Shown: positions 43,431 to 52,972 of the stretch, one piece after another | Layout of the letters: each line of letters starts with the position of its first letter | Numbering within the stretch: the stretch's first letter is position 1 | Source: Oscillatoriophycideae cyanobacterium NC_groundwater_1537_Pr4_S-0.65um_50_18 | GTDB taxonomy: Bacteria; Cyanobacteriota; Cyanobacteriia; Elainellales; Elainellaceae | Assembly (NCBI GenBank): GCA_016208305.1 | Contig: JACQYI010000022.1 | Coordinates: 124,001 to 188,000 of the forward strand | Direction: 5' to 3' | Length of the DNA stretch: 64,000 bases | The notes under the pieces: model-generated | What the model saw: only the letters and a program-made list of their open reading frames with translations | Databases searched by the model: none | Told to the model about the DNA's origin: nothing | Made by a program: the position numbers and the translations under genes

Positions 43431-44093
43431 TTATCGCAGCTTGGGACGCACAAACCGCACCAGCCCGCCAACACTACGAGACTGTAGATAAATCCGACCC
43501 TGACCCGATAACCGATTGACCAGCCCCTCTCCTGAAGTAATCGAACCCACCAAACCACCTGCCAGCTTCAGATTCATCTTGATGCTAGGTTCATAGGCCA
43601 GCAGGTGCCCTGAATCGACGATGAATTCGCCATCTACCCGTCGCTGCGAAACGCCGCCATATCCGCCAAAAAAGACCAGCCCATTGCCGCTTAGCTTCAG
43701 CCTAAACAACCCTTCACCCGCTAGCCAGCTCGAAAAACCAGCCCACTGCACGCCCATGTGAACGCCAGGTGTATGGGCAAGATAGGCTCCGGGCTGAAAG
43801 CAAATCTCGTTGCCCTTTAGCTCGATCGCTACAATATCCCCGATCGTAGACTGGCTGAGCACCAGTTCCATAGGCTGAGCTGAGGTATTTTTAAACGCAT
43901 TGACAAATAGCGACTCACCCCCAAGAAATTTTTTGAGCAGTGCCGGAATAAAGCCGCCTGAAAACTGAGTAGTCATGGAGAGCTTTGCAGCCATGCTCAG
44001 CATGGCTCCAGCTTCGGCAATTATCTGCTCACCTGGACTTAGGGTCAAAAAAATCGCTGCAAATGCAGGCTTATAGCGAATTTCGTACTTCAC
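43431..44093 (-). CDS. AIM24/TIGR00266 family protein, first paralogue
   Basis: A 220-residue protein: MKYEIRYKPAFAAIFLTL, then QIIAEAGAMLSMAAKLSMTT, GGESLFVNAFKN, LAGEGLFRLKLSGNGLVFFG, GEFIVDSGHLLAYEPSIKM and SGEGLVNRLSGQGRIYLQSR. It is the promoter-proximal gene of the three. A minus-strand terminator-like hairpin lies about 355-385 bp upstream of its start (44448-44480) and may act as a leader attenuator or end a separate small RNA. Confidence 0.9.
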   Translation of the reverse strand: MKYEIRYKPAFAAIFLTLSPGEQIIAEAGAMLSMAAKLSMTTQFSGGFIPALLKKFLGGESLFVNAFKNTSAQPMELVLSQSTIGDIVAIELKGNEICFQPGAYLAHTPGVHMGVQWAGFSSWLAGEGLFRLKLSGNGLVFFGGYGGVSQRRVDGEFIVDSGHLLAYEPSIKMNLKLAGGLVGSITSGEGLVNRLSGQGRIYLQSRSVGGLVRFVRPKLR

Positions 44094-44981
44094 AGAGATA
44101 CCTCATTCAAGGTTGGTATTGGGGTTGATATTGGGATGTAATCTACTCATTCAATCTCAGCCGATTCATCTCAGTCGATTTACTTCGGTCAATTGCAAAG
44201 TTTTTTCAGCCTTCTACAAAACTAGTTTTTGAATTTTGTGCTGTACAAAACCTAAATTTAGATTTACTGAATCTAGGAGCGACGATAAACAGCGTGAGGT
44301 CTGACGGCTCTAGCATGCCCTGAGAAAAACGATCGCTAGCGAAGGTCTCTGTTAATTTCTATTGCAAATTCATGTCTTGCAGCGCTCCTTTACGATTTTC
44401 TTCTTTGCGGCGCTACAGGTTTCCGGCCAGTCAGTTCTTCCCCTTGCAAAAAAAACCTCGAAGCTGTAGCTCTTCGAGGTGGGTATCGCTATCTGGATAA
44501 CGATCTTTATTCGTTCAGCATGAAACGAATCTTGGTGAGGACAAAGGCTTTCAAGGATGGCGATCGCTGATTTTCGCTGACTTATCCTCATGCTGACTCG
44601 TCCTCATAGCGAGCTATCAGCCGTCGTCGCGGTCGTTATGCAGAAGATTTAAATAACTTCACACTTTTATGCGATCATCATTCAGGTATCGATACTCAAT
44701 AAAGCTAGGTAAATAAGATTAATTGGATAGTTGAACAAAAGTTGAATAGATAAGTATGGAAACAACATTATGGAGCAAGTCCAATTTTGGCAGCCTGTGC
44801 CCCGCAGGGGTAGAAGTTTCCGATTGGGGGGAATTGTAATTTGTGTAAGTACTTCATCGGTTCAATTCATGGTCTCTGTGATCCAGGGCATCTATAAAAT
44901 ATTTGGCTTGAATAATGGGTTGCTACGATCGCAGTAGATTCGCAATATTGATAGCAGATGAGTCTGTTAGGAGGGGAAATC
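44094..44981. other. Long divergent intergenic region
   Basis: 888 bases without a credible gene; a 73-codon minus-strand frame at 44370-44591 runs through the terminator hairpin and is rejected. Visible structures are the hairpin with T tract at 44448-44480 (minus strand) and a CCAAT ... CCCCGCAGGGG ... ATTGG nested palindrome at about 44780-44828 in the leader of the downstream plus-strand gene. Promoters for both neighbours must lie here. Confidence 0.5.
44448..44480 (-). terminator. Rho-independent terminator on the minus strand
   Basis: Read on the minus strand: ACCTCGAAG-AGCTACAG-CTTCGAGGT, followed by an uninterrupted T run (complement of A at 44448-44455). Nothing upstream of it on that strand is a plausible coding gene, so it may terminate a small RNA or attenuate the AIM24 transcript. 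Confidence 0.8.
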
Positions 44982-45623
44982 ATGGTAGAACGTCCAATTA
45001 AAAAGTCTGAGCGGCAGGCTGAGCCAAAAACAGGAACTGAGGCTGCTGAAACCGCTTCAGTTTCGGCTCCTGAAATTAGCCAGGAAGCCCCACCTTCGGA
45101 GGATCGTCCTAAAAGAGTTGTGCCAATGCCCAACAAAGATCCCAATCGCGATCGCACCGCTAGCCGAGACAGCGATCGCGATCGGGGCAAAGGCAAAGGC
45201 AGGGGCGATCGCAAAAGAGAGGAAGAAAGCAGCAAGCCACCCGCCGCTATGGCTTTGATGCGTGGCCCTAGACCTAGCAAAGCTAAACCTCCTGTCGAAG
45301 CACCCGTCATAGCGATTCAGGAAGAGTCTGAAGCGGCTGAACCTGAAGTGATTGAAACAGCTCCTGATGCAGTTGTTCCTGAACCAACCGTTTCTGAAGC
45401 ACCTGCTCCTGAAGCACCCGCACCTGTAGAAGTGGCACCGATCGCGCCACCCGAACCAGAGCCAGCCCCTGAAACGGTCACTTCTGAAGCGGTAGTTGAG
45501 GCAGAAACCGCTACATCATCAGAGGGGATTACGTCTGAGGTGGCAGAGGAAGCTGCCCCAGAAGCCGTAGAACCCGTAGCTGGAGAAGCAGCTACCAGCG
45601 AAGCGAAAACTGAAGGCACTTAG
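44982..45623 (+). CDS. Disordered acidic Ala/Pro/Glu-rich protein
   Basis: A 213-residue protein from ATG 44982, with AGGAGGGG seven bases upstream; in-frame ATG 44958 lacks such a site. No folded domain is seen. Residues 1-60 are charged; residues about 55-85 are an Arg/Asp/Lys patch (NRDRTASRDSDRDRGKGKGR); then PAAMALMRGPRPSKAK; then about 120 residues made of Glu-Ala-Pro-Val-Thr repeats. The basic RD/RG patch could bind nucleic acid, but that is a guess. A strong terminator follows. Confidence 0.7.
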   Translation: MVERPIKKSERQAEPKTGTEAAETASVSAPEISQEAPPSEDRPKRVVPMPNKDPNRDRTASRDSDRDRGKGKGRGDRKREEESSKPPAAMALMRGPRPSKAKPPVEAPVIAIQEESEAAEPEVIETAPDAVVPEPTVSEAPAPEAPAPVEVAPIAPPEPEPAPETVTSEAVVEAETATSSEGITSEVAEEAAPEAVEPVAGEAATSEAKTEGT

Positions 45624-45657
45624 GCTAAACCTACACCAAAGCCGTTGATATAGGCTG

Positions 45658-45715
45658 AAAGATTTTTTGAGGCAATAGGCGATGCTGACGGCTTCAAAAA
45701 ATCTTTTGTTTTATT
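45658..45715 (+). terminator. Terminator after the disordered-protein gene
   Basis: AAAGATTTTTTGA/TCAAAAAATCTTT (45658-45670/45694-45706), a perfect 13-bp stem, then TGTTTTATT. Confidence 0.85.
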
Positions 45716-45759
45716 AAGCTTGCCACCCTAGCTAGGCCAATACGCAAGCTGCGAGATGC

Positions 45760-48333
45760 CTAGGCAGGGGCAGCCTCAAATGGCAGTGTGAAGTAGAAAT
45801 GGCTGCCTTTGCCCAGTTCACTTTCAACCCAAATGCGTCCTCCATGCTGCTCCACAATGCTGCGGCAAATGGCTAATCCTAATCCTGAGCCTCCATAGAG
45901 ACGGGAATCAGAGGAATCAATCTGCTGGAAGCGTTCAAAAATGACGCCTAGCTTATCGGCTGGAATACCCCTTCCCTGATCTTTAATGCCAAACAGAACC
46001 TCGGTAGGCTTCAGCTCAGCCGTAAAGAAAACGGTACTCTTGGCAGAAGAAAACTTAATGGCATTGTCGAGCAGATTGGTAAAAGCTTGAATCATGCGAT
46101 CGGGGTCAGCCCAAATCTGAACTGACAGAGGGGTAATCGATAAATTAATGTGATTTTTGTCTGCCATAGGCTGAATACCATTGGCAGCCTGCATCATCAG
46201 GTCAGCCACATTACAGCGCTGCTGGGCGATCGCCCCCTTGTCAGAGTCCAAACTACCAGACTGTAGCCGCTCTAGATCTAGAATATTGCTGACCAACCGA
46301 ACAAGTCGATTAGTACTTTCTAGGGCAATATCCAGCATATTTTGGGATTGTTCGGGTTGATGACTGAGTAGGCCGCTAGCCAGTAACCCCAAAGAGGTGC
46401 GAATGGAGGTTAATGGCGTGCGCAACTCATGGCTGACCAAAGAAATCAGCTCATCTTTGAGCTGCTCAACAGCTTTGCGATCGCTAATGTCAATAATGAC
46501 CCCATCCCAAACGACTTTCCCGTCAATCTGCTGTTCTGGGCGAGCAATGACCTGTAGCCACTTGAGCCGTCCCGAAGGTGTCGTGATGCGATGCACATGC
46601 TCAAAAGGCTGGCCTGTTGCAGCAGAAAGGTCAATCATGGCGCTGAGCGGTTCTACATCGTCAGGATGTACCATTGCCCAGAGCACAGTCTCATTTTGCT
46701 GAATTGCCGCAGGTTCTATTTCATAAATTTCAGTGCTAGCAGAACTGGCATAGGTAAATTCGGCAGAACTATCTGGATTCAGCACATATTGATAAATCAT
46801 GCCTGGCACATTGGCAACGAGCCGTTGAAACCGAGATTCACTCTGACGCAATGCTGTTTCTGTTGCCTGCCGTTCGCTAATTTCCACCTGAAGATGTTGA
46901 TTCGTTTGCTCTAGTGCCGCCGTCCGCTCTTGCACCCGAAATTCTAATTGATTGTTGAGATCTTGCAGGGCTAGCTCTGCCTGTTTGCGCGTCGTAATAT
47001 CGATCCAATAACCCACCATCTCAAGGGGATTACCCCTTTCATCCCGAATTAACTTCAAGGCATCCCGCATCCAACGATAGCTTCCATCTTTGTGGAGGAA
47101 ACGGTACTCGTGGGTGTGATGCCCTGCCACAAACAGCGGCGATAAGTTTGCCAGCAAGGTCGCTCCTTCGTCAGGATGAATGTGATTAATCCAAAAGCGA
47201 AAATCTTGATAAAAATCTTGGGGTTTGTAGCCAAGAATGGCTTCAACATTGTCGCTAATGAACGTTGCTCGGTAGCAGCCAAAAGCTTCGCAAGTGTAAA
47301 TAACGGCAGGCGTTGAAGAAAGCAGAAATTGCAGTCGCGCTCGGCTAATTCTTAGATCTTCTTCGGCCTGTTTAGCAGCCGTGATGTCTTTCATAAAACA
47401 ATAATGGCCAATCCGACGGTTTTGAGCATCGGAAGCAATCACCATCGACAGACGTTTATAGAAAACTGAACCATCTTTGCGCAGTCCCCTGACTTCCTCT
47501 TCTACACTGCCCCTGTCCAACATATGTTGGTAAGCAACCATCACTTTTTCTAGATCTTCTGGGTAAACCGTCTGTTGCCAGTTCATTCCCAGCATTTCCT
47601 CAAGTGGGTAACCAATTATCCGCGCATATTGTCGATTTGCAGTAACATAACGCCCCTCAAGATCGATTCGCGAAATTCCCTCAATGGCATATTCCATTGC
47701 CCGATGTAAGTCCTCTACTTCTTGCTCTGCTTGCTTGAGCATGGTGATGTCACGGGTGATCGTCAGAACTGATTTAACCCTGCGATCGCTCATTGCAGAA
47801 ACAGCTAATTTGGGCAGAGCAAACTCAGGCACGACTCTAGAAAACCAGTATTTCAGACCTTGAGAGGAAAGAAATTCAAACTCCATCGTCTGTTCCTGTC
47901 CAGTCTCAAAGACTTGCTGCACGATGGAATACCAAAGGTTAGACTGAGACTCAAAAAAACCGAGTTCTTGAATGGTTTTACCGATAAGATGATCAGGAGA
48001 GATACCTATTTCTTGCTCAATTCTAGGATTAATATAGAGAATACGAAAATCTTCATCTGTTTGAACAATAATATCGGGTGAGTTCTCAGCCAAGGCTCTA
48101 AATTCTTGCTCACGCTGGCGCAACGCGTTCTCAATTCGATCGCAACGCTGCTTGAAAATTGCCATTGCAATCGACCCAACGACTAAAGCGATCGCCCAGG
48201 TGAATGGCAAATTAACGTCAGTGAGATGCAAGGCTGCCTGAGACAGCAGTACCTGAGACAGCGTTGCCGGAGATAGTATTGCCGGAGAGAAAGCAGGCTC
48301 GAAGCATTGACCTAGAAAAGTCAGATTTATCAC
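45760..48333 (-). CDS. Multi-PAS sensor histidine kinase
   Basis: An 857-residue protein with a GTG start. The N-terminus has a repetitive hydrophobic stretch (SPAILSPATLSQVLLSQAAL) and one membrane span (FTWAIALVVGSIAMAIF, about 44-60). Four PAS/PAC units follow (near 75-200, 205-325, 330-450 and 500-620), joined by short coiled segments; PEDLEKV, HPDEGAT and HPDDVEPL mark PAC-type turns. HisKA has His635 (LVSHELRTPLTSI); the HATPase has LLDNAIKFS, DQGRGIP and GSGLGLA. There is no receiver domain, so a separate response regulator is needed; none is adjacent. Confidence 0.92.
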   Translation of the reverse strand: MINLTFLGQCFEPAFSPAILSPATLSQVLLSQAALHLTDVNLPFTWAIALVVGSIAMAIFKQRCDRIENALRQREQEFRALAENSPDIIVQTDEDFRILYINPRIEQEIGISPDHLIGKTIQELGFFESQSNLWYSIVQQVFETGQEQTMEFEFLSSQGLKYWFSRVVPEFALPKLAVSAMSDRRVKSVLTITRDITMLKQAEQEVEDLHRAMEYAIEGISRIDLEGRYVTANRQYARIIGYPLEEMLGMNWQQTVYPEDLEKVMVAYQHMLDRGSVEEEVRGLRKDGSVFYKRLSMVIASDAQNRRIGHYCFMKDITAAKQAEEDLRISRARLQFLLSSTPAVIYTCEAFGCYRATFISDNVEAILGYKPQDFYQDFRFWINHIHPDEGATLLANLSPLFVAGHHTHEYRFLHKDGSYRWMRDALKLIRDERGNPLEMVGYWIDITTRKQAELALQDLNNQLEFRVQERTAALEQTNQHLQVEISERQATETALRQSESRFQRLVANVPGMIYQYVLNPDSSAEFTYASSASTEIYEIEPAAIQQNETVLWAMVHPDDVEPLSAMIDLSAATGQPFEHVHRITTPSGRLKWLQVIARPEQQIDGKVVWDGVIIDISDRKAVEQLKDELISLVSHELRTPLTSIRTSLGLLASGLLSHQPEQSQNMLDIALESTNRLVRLVSNILDLERLQSGSLDSDKGAIAQQRCNVADLMMQAANGIQPMADKNHINLSITPLSVQIWADPDRMIQAFTNLLDNAIKFSSAKSTVFFTAELKPTEVLFGIKDQGRGIPADKLGVIFERFQQIDSSDSRLYGGSGLGLAICRSIVEQHGGRIWVESELGKGSHFYFTLPFEAAPA

Positions 48334-48350
48334 GGTGACAGATCACGCCT

Positions 48351-50228
48351 CTACTTCGATCGCCCTGTTTTTACTTTCACTTTTTTAGCAGGAGACTCTG
48401 CCACAACAGCAGGCATTTGAGCCAACCGCACTGTTGCTGCTTGAGCCAATAGCGAATCTGCAAACGCGATCGCATCTTGATCAGATTTTCCGCCTGCGAG
48501 TTGCGCTAACTCTTCCCGACGCTGATGCTCATCTAGCGAGATTACCCGCACCACTGTTCGGACATCATCTGCGTTTTTGTTTGCTTCCTTGCCTGTCCCA
48601 TTTCTACTGCTCCCATTCGTCTCGACAAGCTGTTTGGCTTTGCCACGCTCCTTTTTACTGGCAATGGCTTCACCCGCATCAATGATTTCCTTGCCCACCC
48701 GGAAATGATGGTCTGCCATAGCCGCCACGATCGGCTGATGGGTGACGCAAAGCACTTGGTGCCGACGACTCAGCTGGTAGAGTTTCTCGGCGATCGCCTG
48801 TGCCACTCGCCCCGATACACCCACATCTATTTCATCAAATACCATTGTGCCAACCGAATCAACCTGCGAGAAGCAGGCTTTGAGCGCCAGCAAAAATCGA
48901 CTCATTTCACCGCCAGAGGCTATTTCTGTTAAAGGTTGCAGCGGTTCTCCAGGGTTGGGGCTAAACAAAAAGCTGATGCGATCGGCTCCGGTAGCCGTAG
49001 GTGAGCAGGGCGCAATGTTGACCTGAAACTGAACTTTATCCATAGCGAGTGGCTTTAGCTCGCTAATCAGCAGTGCATCTAAAGTCTGCGCTGTTTTTTG
49101 GCGCAGCTCTGTCAAATGAGCACAAGCTTGAATCAGCTCTGCCTGTCGTTCTAGGTAACTTTTCTCTAGCACCTCTAGCGACTGTCCGCTGCCGCTGAGT
49201 TCTTCTAGCTCTTGCTGCACGCGCTGGCTGTGGGCGATCGCATCCGCCAAAGTTGGCCCATACTTGCGGCAAACCTGCTTTAGCTGAATGATTCGATCTT
49301 CCACCTCCTGAAGGCGATCGGGATCGGTTTCCAAGGCAGCGCCATAGGCGTTCACCATTTTCCCTGCTTCTTCAACCTGCGCCAGTGCCCCTGTCACCAG
49401 ATCTAGCATGGGCTGAAGCTGATTGTCATAGCGCAGCATATCTAGCAGTGCTGTTTCGGCTTGACCTAGTAGATCGGCACAGGCTTCAGCCCCGCGATCG
49501 TTTTGGTAGAGTGCCTGGTAAACCTGGTAGCTTTGCTGTTGCAGCTCAACGCTGTGGCTGAGGCGCTGGCGCTCTTGTTCAAGTTGCTCTAGTTCATCAG
49601 GTTCGCCTAGGTTGGCAAGGCTCAGCTCGCGTGCCTGATATTCAAAAATATCGAGCTGTTGTAGCCGCTGTTGTTCAAACTCTCGGCGTTTTTCTAGCGC
49701 CTTGAGCGCATGCTGGGTTGCAACATAGACATCTGTCACTCCTTCCCGACGCTCTATCAGATCGGCACCGCCAAAGCCATCGAGCCACTCCCGCTGTAGG
49801 TTAGGACGCCCCAAGTGTAGGGTTTGTCCCTGAGCCGTGATTTCCAACAGGCGCTCTCGCAGCTCGTCCATCTGCTGTTTATTCACCAGCACGCCATTGA
49901 CCCGCGATCGACTGCGCACACCGCTTTTGCTGCTGGTAATTTCGCGGCTGCACACCAACGACATATCATCGACTAGCTCGATCTGCTGCTCGGCTAACCA
50001 AGCGATTAGGGCAGGATCGAGGTCAAAGGTGGCTTCAATCAGCGATCGCTCGCACCCCGTCCGAATTGCTCGGCTGGTGACTTTGCCTCCTAGAGCCGCA
50101 TCCAGCGCATCTAAAATAATTGATTTTCCGGCTCCTGTTTCACCTGTCAAAACATTTAGCCCAGCTCCTAGCGGCAGGTCTAAGCGATCGACTAAGGCGA
50201 AGTTCTCAATTTGAAGAGAGATCAGCAT
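48351..50228 (-). CDS. recN: DNA repair protein RecN
   Basis: A 625-residue SMC-like ATPase. The start is ATG 50228 (MLISLQIENFALVDRLDL), which gives the usual N-terminus; the frame stays open 12 codons more. Walker A is GETGAGKSIIL, a long coiled coil runs from about 160 to 390, the ABC signature is ASGGEMSRFLLALK, and Walker B is TMVFDEIDVGVSG. RecN acts early in double-strand break repair. An unusual hydrophilic insertion (KKERGKAKQLVETNGSSRNG and on) lies near the C-terminus. It follows closely behind the PAS kinase gene start (17 bp). Confidence 0.96.
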   Translation of the reverse strand: MLISLQIENFALVDRLDLPLGAGLNVLTGETGAGKSIILDALDAALGGKVTSRAIRTGCERSLIEATFDLDPALIAWLAEQQIELVDDMSLVCSREITSSKSGVRSRSRVNGVLVNKQQMDELRERLLEITAQGQTLHLGRPNLQREWLDGFGGADLIERREGVTDVYVATQHALKALEKRREFEQQRLQQLDIFEYQARELSLANLGEPDELEQLEQERQRLSHSVELQQQSYQVYQALYQNDRGAEACADLLGQAETALLDMLRYDNQLQPMLDLVTGALAQVEEAGKMVNAYGAALETDPDRLQEVEDRIIQLKQVCRKYGPTLADAIAHSQRVQQELEELSGSGQSLEVLEKSYLERQAELIQACAHLTELRQKTAQTLDALLISELKPLAMDKVQFQVNIAPCSPTATGADRISFLFSPNPGEPLQPLTEIASGGEMSRFLLALKACFSQVDSVGTMVFDEIDVGVSGRVAQAIAEKLYQLSRRHQVLCVTHQPIVAAMADHHFRVGKEIIDAGEAIASKKERGKAKQLVETNGSSRNGTGKEANKNADDVRTVVRVISLDEHQRREELAQLAGGKSDQDAIAFADSLLAQAATVRLAQMPAVVAESPAKKVKVKTGRSK

Positions 50229-50877
50229 GGAGACAATCCGCAATTGACCAGAAATTAATGGCAAGCTTGAAATTAATGGCGCTTATCTATTCAGTCTAGT
50301 GGCTGCAAGTAAGTCTTTGAAATAGCTCAAGTGGAATGTTTTTGGAATCAGAATGATTGGAACGCAATTGGGCGATCGAGCAGATGCGAACCCACTGATA
50401 CCGAACTATAGTACTACAGACGACAGTTGACAAAACTCTCCCTTGACGGATGAGCAAATGTTACAATGCTTAATATCAGCTTGCTAGGACTTTTTAACAG
50501 AATTTATTTAAGTTGCATCCGGCATTGAGCCTGCTAGTTCAGCCAGTTGCAGCCCATCTGAACTCAAAATTCAGCTTCAAGGCTACCGGTTACTTTGACC
50601 CTGGCTTTATCAAGCAGAGAAATATGCAGAGGAATATTCATAGAAATTCTGGCGATCACGACTGAAGCTATCGGTTTTCTCTGCCTTTCTGAAGGGTAGA
50701 AACCTTTGAGGTGCAGGTAGATTGGTAAGAAAGCCCGTAATCTTTCTCAAAGAATGTTTTTTAGAGAATGCTTGTCAAAGACATCTGTCGTGACTTAGGG
50801 CATCTTCACTCGTTCGGTTATCAGCTCAACTCTTGCCACTTTAGGCTCTTCCCATTTTAGAAAGTGATTCCACCATC
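50229..50877. promoter_or_regulatory. Divergent region between recN and the UbiB-family gene
   Basis: 649 bases with no supported gene. It should hold both promoters; a run of AT-rich sequence at about 50450-50520 is the likeliest core. I see no riboswitch, repeat or RNA gene. Confidence 0.4.
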
Positions 50878-52878
50878 ATGCAGACAGTGACTCCTCCAGA
50901 CAACTTGAAGATCGATCGCGGTATCGTCATTGAAAGTGAGCCGCATCCCCAACCGGAGGAGCATCTCAAGTCTGTGCAGGTGAGCGAATCTATCCCAGCT
51001 GTGCAGTACGACCCAGAGGCAATCGCCACCCAGTATCGCTACCGCTACTGGCAGGTCTGGGGACGGATGATTGGCATTGTCTGGACTTTTCTCCTATTTG
51101 TCACATCTCTCTTGTGGGATCGCCAGACCGGACAACTAGAAACTAACCAGCAAAAGCGCGCCATTAAGGTGCGAGAGATCCTTACGGGTCTAGGACCTGC
51201 GTATATCAAAATTGGTCAAGCCTTGTCCACTCGCCCAGACTTGGTGCCGCCTCATTACCTAGACGAGCTAACACGCTTGCAAGATCAGCTGCCGCCATTT
51301 TCGAATGAGTTGGCCTTTCAGTTCATCGAGGAAGAGTTGGGCGCTCCACCTGATCAAGTCTATGCCGAGCTGACTGAAGAGCCGATCGCTGCTGCTTCTC
51401 TAGGTCAAGTCTACAAAGGGAAACTCAAGAGTGGAGAAACCGTTGCCGTCAAAGTGCAGCGTCCGGGATTGGCCGACCAAATCACGCTCGATCTGTTTAT
51501 CCTGAGACGCTTAGCCGCCTGGATCTCTCACACGTTTAAGAGCATCCGCAGCGACTTAGTGGGCATCATGGATGAGTTTGGGACGCGCATCTTTGAAGAG
51601 ATGGACTATAACCAGGAGGGACGAAACGCCGAGCGGTTTGCTCAGCTCTATGGCCATCTGCCTGATATCTATGTGCCCCGCATCTACTGGCAGTACACGC
51701 AGCGTCGAGTGCTGACGATGGAGTGGATTGTAGGCACTAAGCTAACTCAACCTCAAGAAATTCGCGACCAGGGCATTGACCCCACCTATCTAATCGAAAT
51801 GGGGGTGCAATGTTCGCTACGGCAGTTGCTAGAGCATGGCTTTTTTCATGCTGATCCCCATCCGGGCAATCTGCTGGTCACGCCAGATGGCAAGCTGGCT
51901 TATCTCGACTTCGGCATGATGAGCGAGATCAAGCCTTATCAGCGCTATGGCTTAATTGAGGCGATCGTGCACTTGGTGAACCGAGACTTTGAAGGGCTGG
52001 CCAATGACTATGTGAAACTGGAGTTTTTGACGCCTGATACAGACTTAAGACCGATCGTTCCAGCGTTGGCGAATGTGTTTAATCAGGCGCTAGGGGCAAC
52101 GGTCGCAGAGCTGAACTTTAAGAGTATGACGGATCAGCTGTCTCAGCTCATGTATGACTTTCCCTTTCGGGTGCCAGCTTACTATGCGTTGATTATTCGA
52201 TCGCTTGTCACGCTAGAAGGCATTGCCATCAATGTAGATCCTAACTTTAAGGTATTAAGCAAAGCTTATCCCTATGTGGCGAAACGGCTGCTGACGGATC
52301 AGTCGGAACAGCTGCGTACCTCCCTGCAAGAGCTTTTGTTTAAGGATGGCAGCTTTCGATGGAACCGTCTGGAAAATCTGCTGCGTAATGCTCGCGATAA
52401 TCAAGACTACGACATTAACCAGGTGGTTGAGCAGACAACGGACTTCCTGCTCTCAGAGCGAGGAGCCTTCATCCGTGAGTACTTGGTTGAGGGGGCTGTT
52501 CAAGGCATCGATGCGGCTGGACGCAATGCTGTAGAGCAGCTTACCCAAAACTTCTGGAGCTGGGTCGGGTTGAAGGGCGATCGCCCTCTCGTTCAGGCTA
52601 TTCCTCCTCAGCCCAACAATTTCGATCACATGGTGCGCATCTTAAATTTGCTGCGAGAAACACCGGGCTTTAATGCTGCTCAACTTCTGCCGGTGATTCC
52701 TAAGCTGCTGGTCAATCCTAAAATGCAGCAGATGGGGCAGCAAATTGTAGGTGGCTTGGCTCAACGAGCGGCAGCCCGACTGATTCGAGAGGTGCTATTA
52801 CAGGAGCAGACGGCTCAGCGATCGCCAGCGCCACCCAGACCCTCAGGACAAAGAGCCTTGCCTTCAGCACAGCGATAA
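50878..52878 (+). CDS. AarF/UbiB (ABC1/ADCK) family atypical kinase
   Basis: A 666-residue protein. The family's KxGQ motif is seen in YIKIGQALSTRPDLVP; the Ala-rich nucleotide loop is PIAAASLGQVYKG; the Lys strand is VAVKVQRPGL; the catalytic loop is GFFHADPHPGNLL; the metal site is LDFGMM. Two hydrophobic helices near the N-terminus (WGRMIGIVWTFLLFVTSLLW) may touch the membrane. Members support isoprenoid-quinone or prenyl-lipid biosynthesis and tocopherol/plastoquinone homeostasis. A terminator follows at 52918. Confidence 0.93.
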   Translation: MQTVTPPDNLKIDRGIVIESEPHPQPEEHLKSVQVSESIPAVQYDPEAIATQYRYRYWQVWGRMIGIVWTFLLFVTSLLWDRQTGQLETNQQKRAIKVREILTGLGPAYIKIGQALSTRPDLVPPHYLDELTRLQDQLPPFSNELAFQFIEEELGAPPDQVYAELTEEPIAAASLGQVYKGKLKSGETVAVKVQRPGLADQITLDLFILRRLAAWISHTFKSIRSDLVGIMDEFGTRIFEEMDYNQEGRNAERFAQLYGHLPDIYVPRIYWQYTQRRVLTMEWIVGTKLTQPQEIRDQGIDPTYLIEMGVQCSLRQLLEHGFFHADPHPGNLLVTPDGKLAYLDFGMMSEIKPYQRYGLIEAIVHLVNRDFEGLANDYVKLEFLTPDTDLRPIVPALANVFNQALGATVAELNFKSMTDQLSQLMYDFPFRVPAYYALIIRSLVTLEGIAINVDPNFKVLSKAYPYVAKRLLTDQSEQLRTSLQELLFKDGSFRWNRLENLLRNARDNQDYDINQVVEQTTDFLLSERGAFIREYLVEGAVQGIDAAGRNAVEQLTQNFWSWVGLKGDRPLVQAIPPQPNNFDHMVRILNLLRETPGFNAAQLLPVIPKLLVNPKMQQMGQQIVGGLAQRAAARLIREVLLQEQTAQRSPAPPRPSGQRALPSAQR

Positions 52879-52917
52879 GGCTTGTGGACAGGCAATAGCC
52901 ATACCAAACATTCAATC

Positions 52918-52944
52918 AAAAAGGGAGGCTTAGCCTCCCTTTTT
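52918..52944. terminator. Bidirectional terminator
   Basis: AAAAAGGGAGGCTTAGCCTCCCTTTTT: GGGAGGC/GCCTCCC stem with loop TTA and A5/T5 flanks, between convergent genes. Confidence 0.93.
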
Positions 52945-52972
52945 ACTTCCTTTCTAGTTGAATTCAGACGCT

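Noticed and set aside
44370-44591. 73-codon minus-strand frame
   Set aside because: It passes straight through a Rho-independent terminator on the same strand and has an atypical composition.
45317-45619. 100-codon minus-strand Ser/Ala/Thr-rich frame
   Set aside because: Shadow of the repetitive Glu/Ala/Pro-coding stretch of the plus-strand gene, which has a strong ribosome site and terminator.
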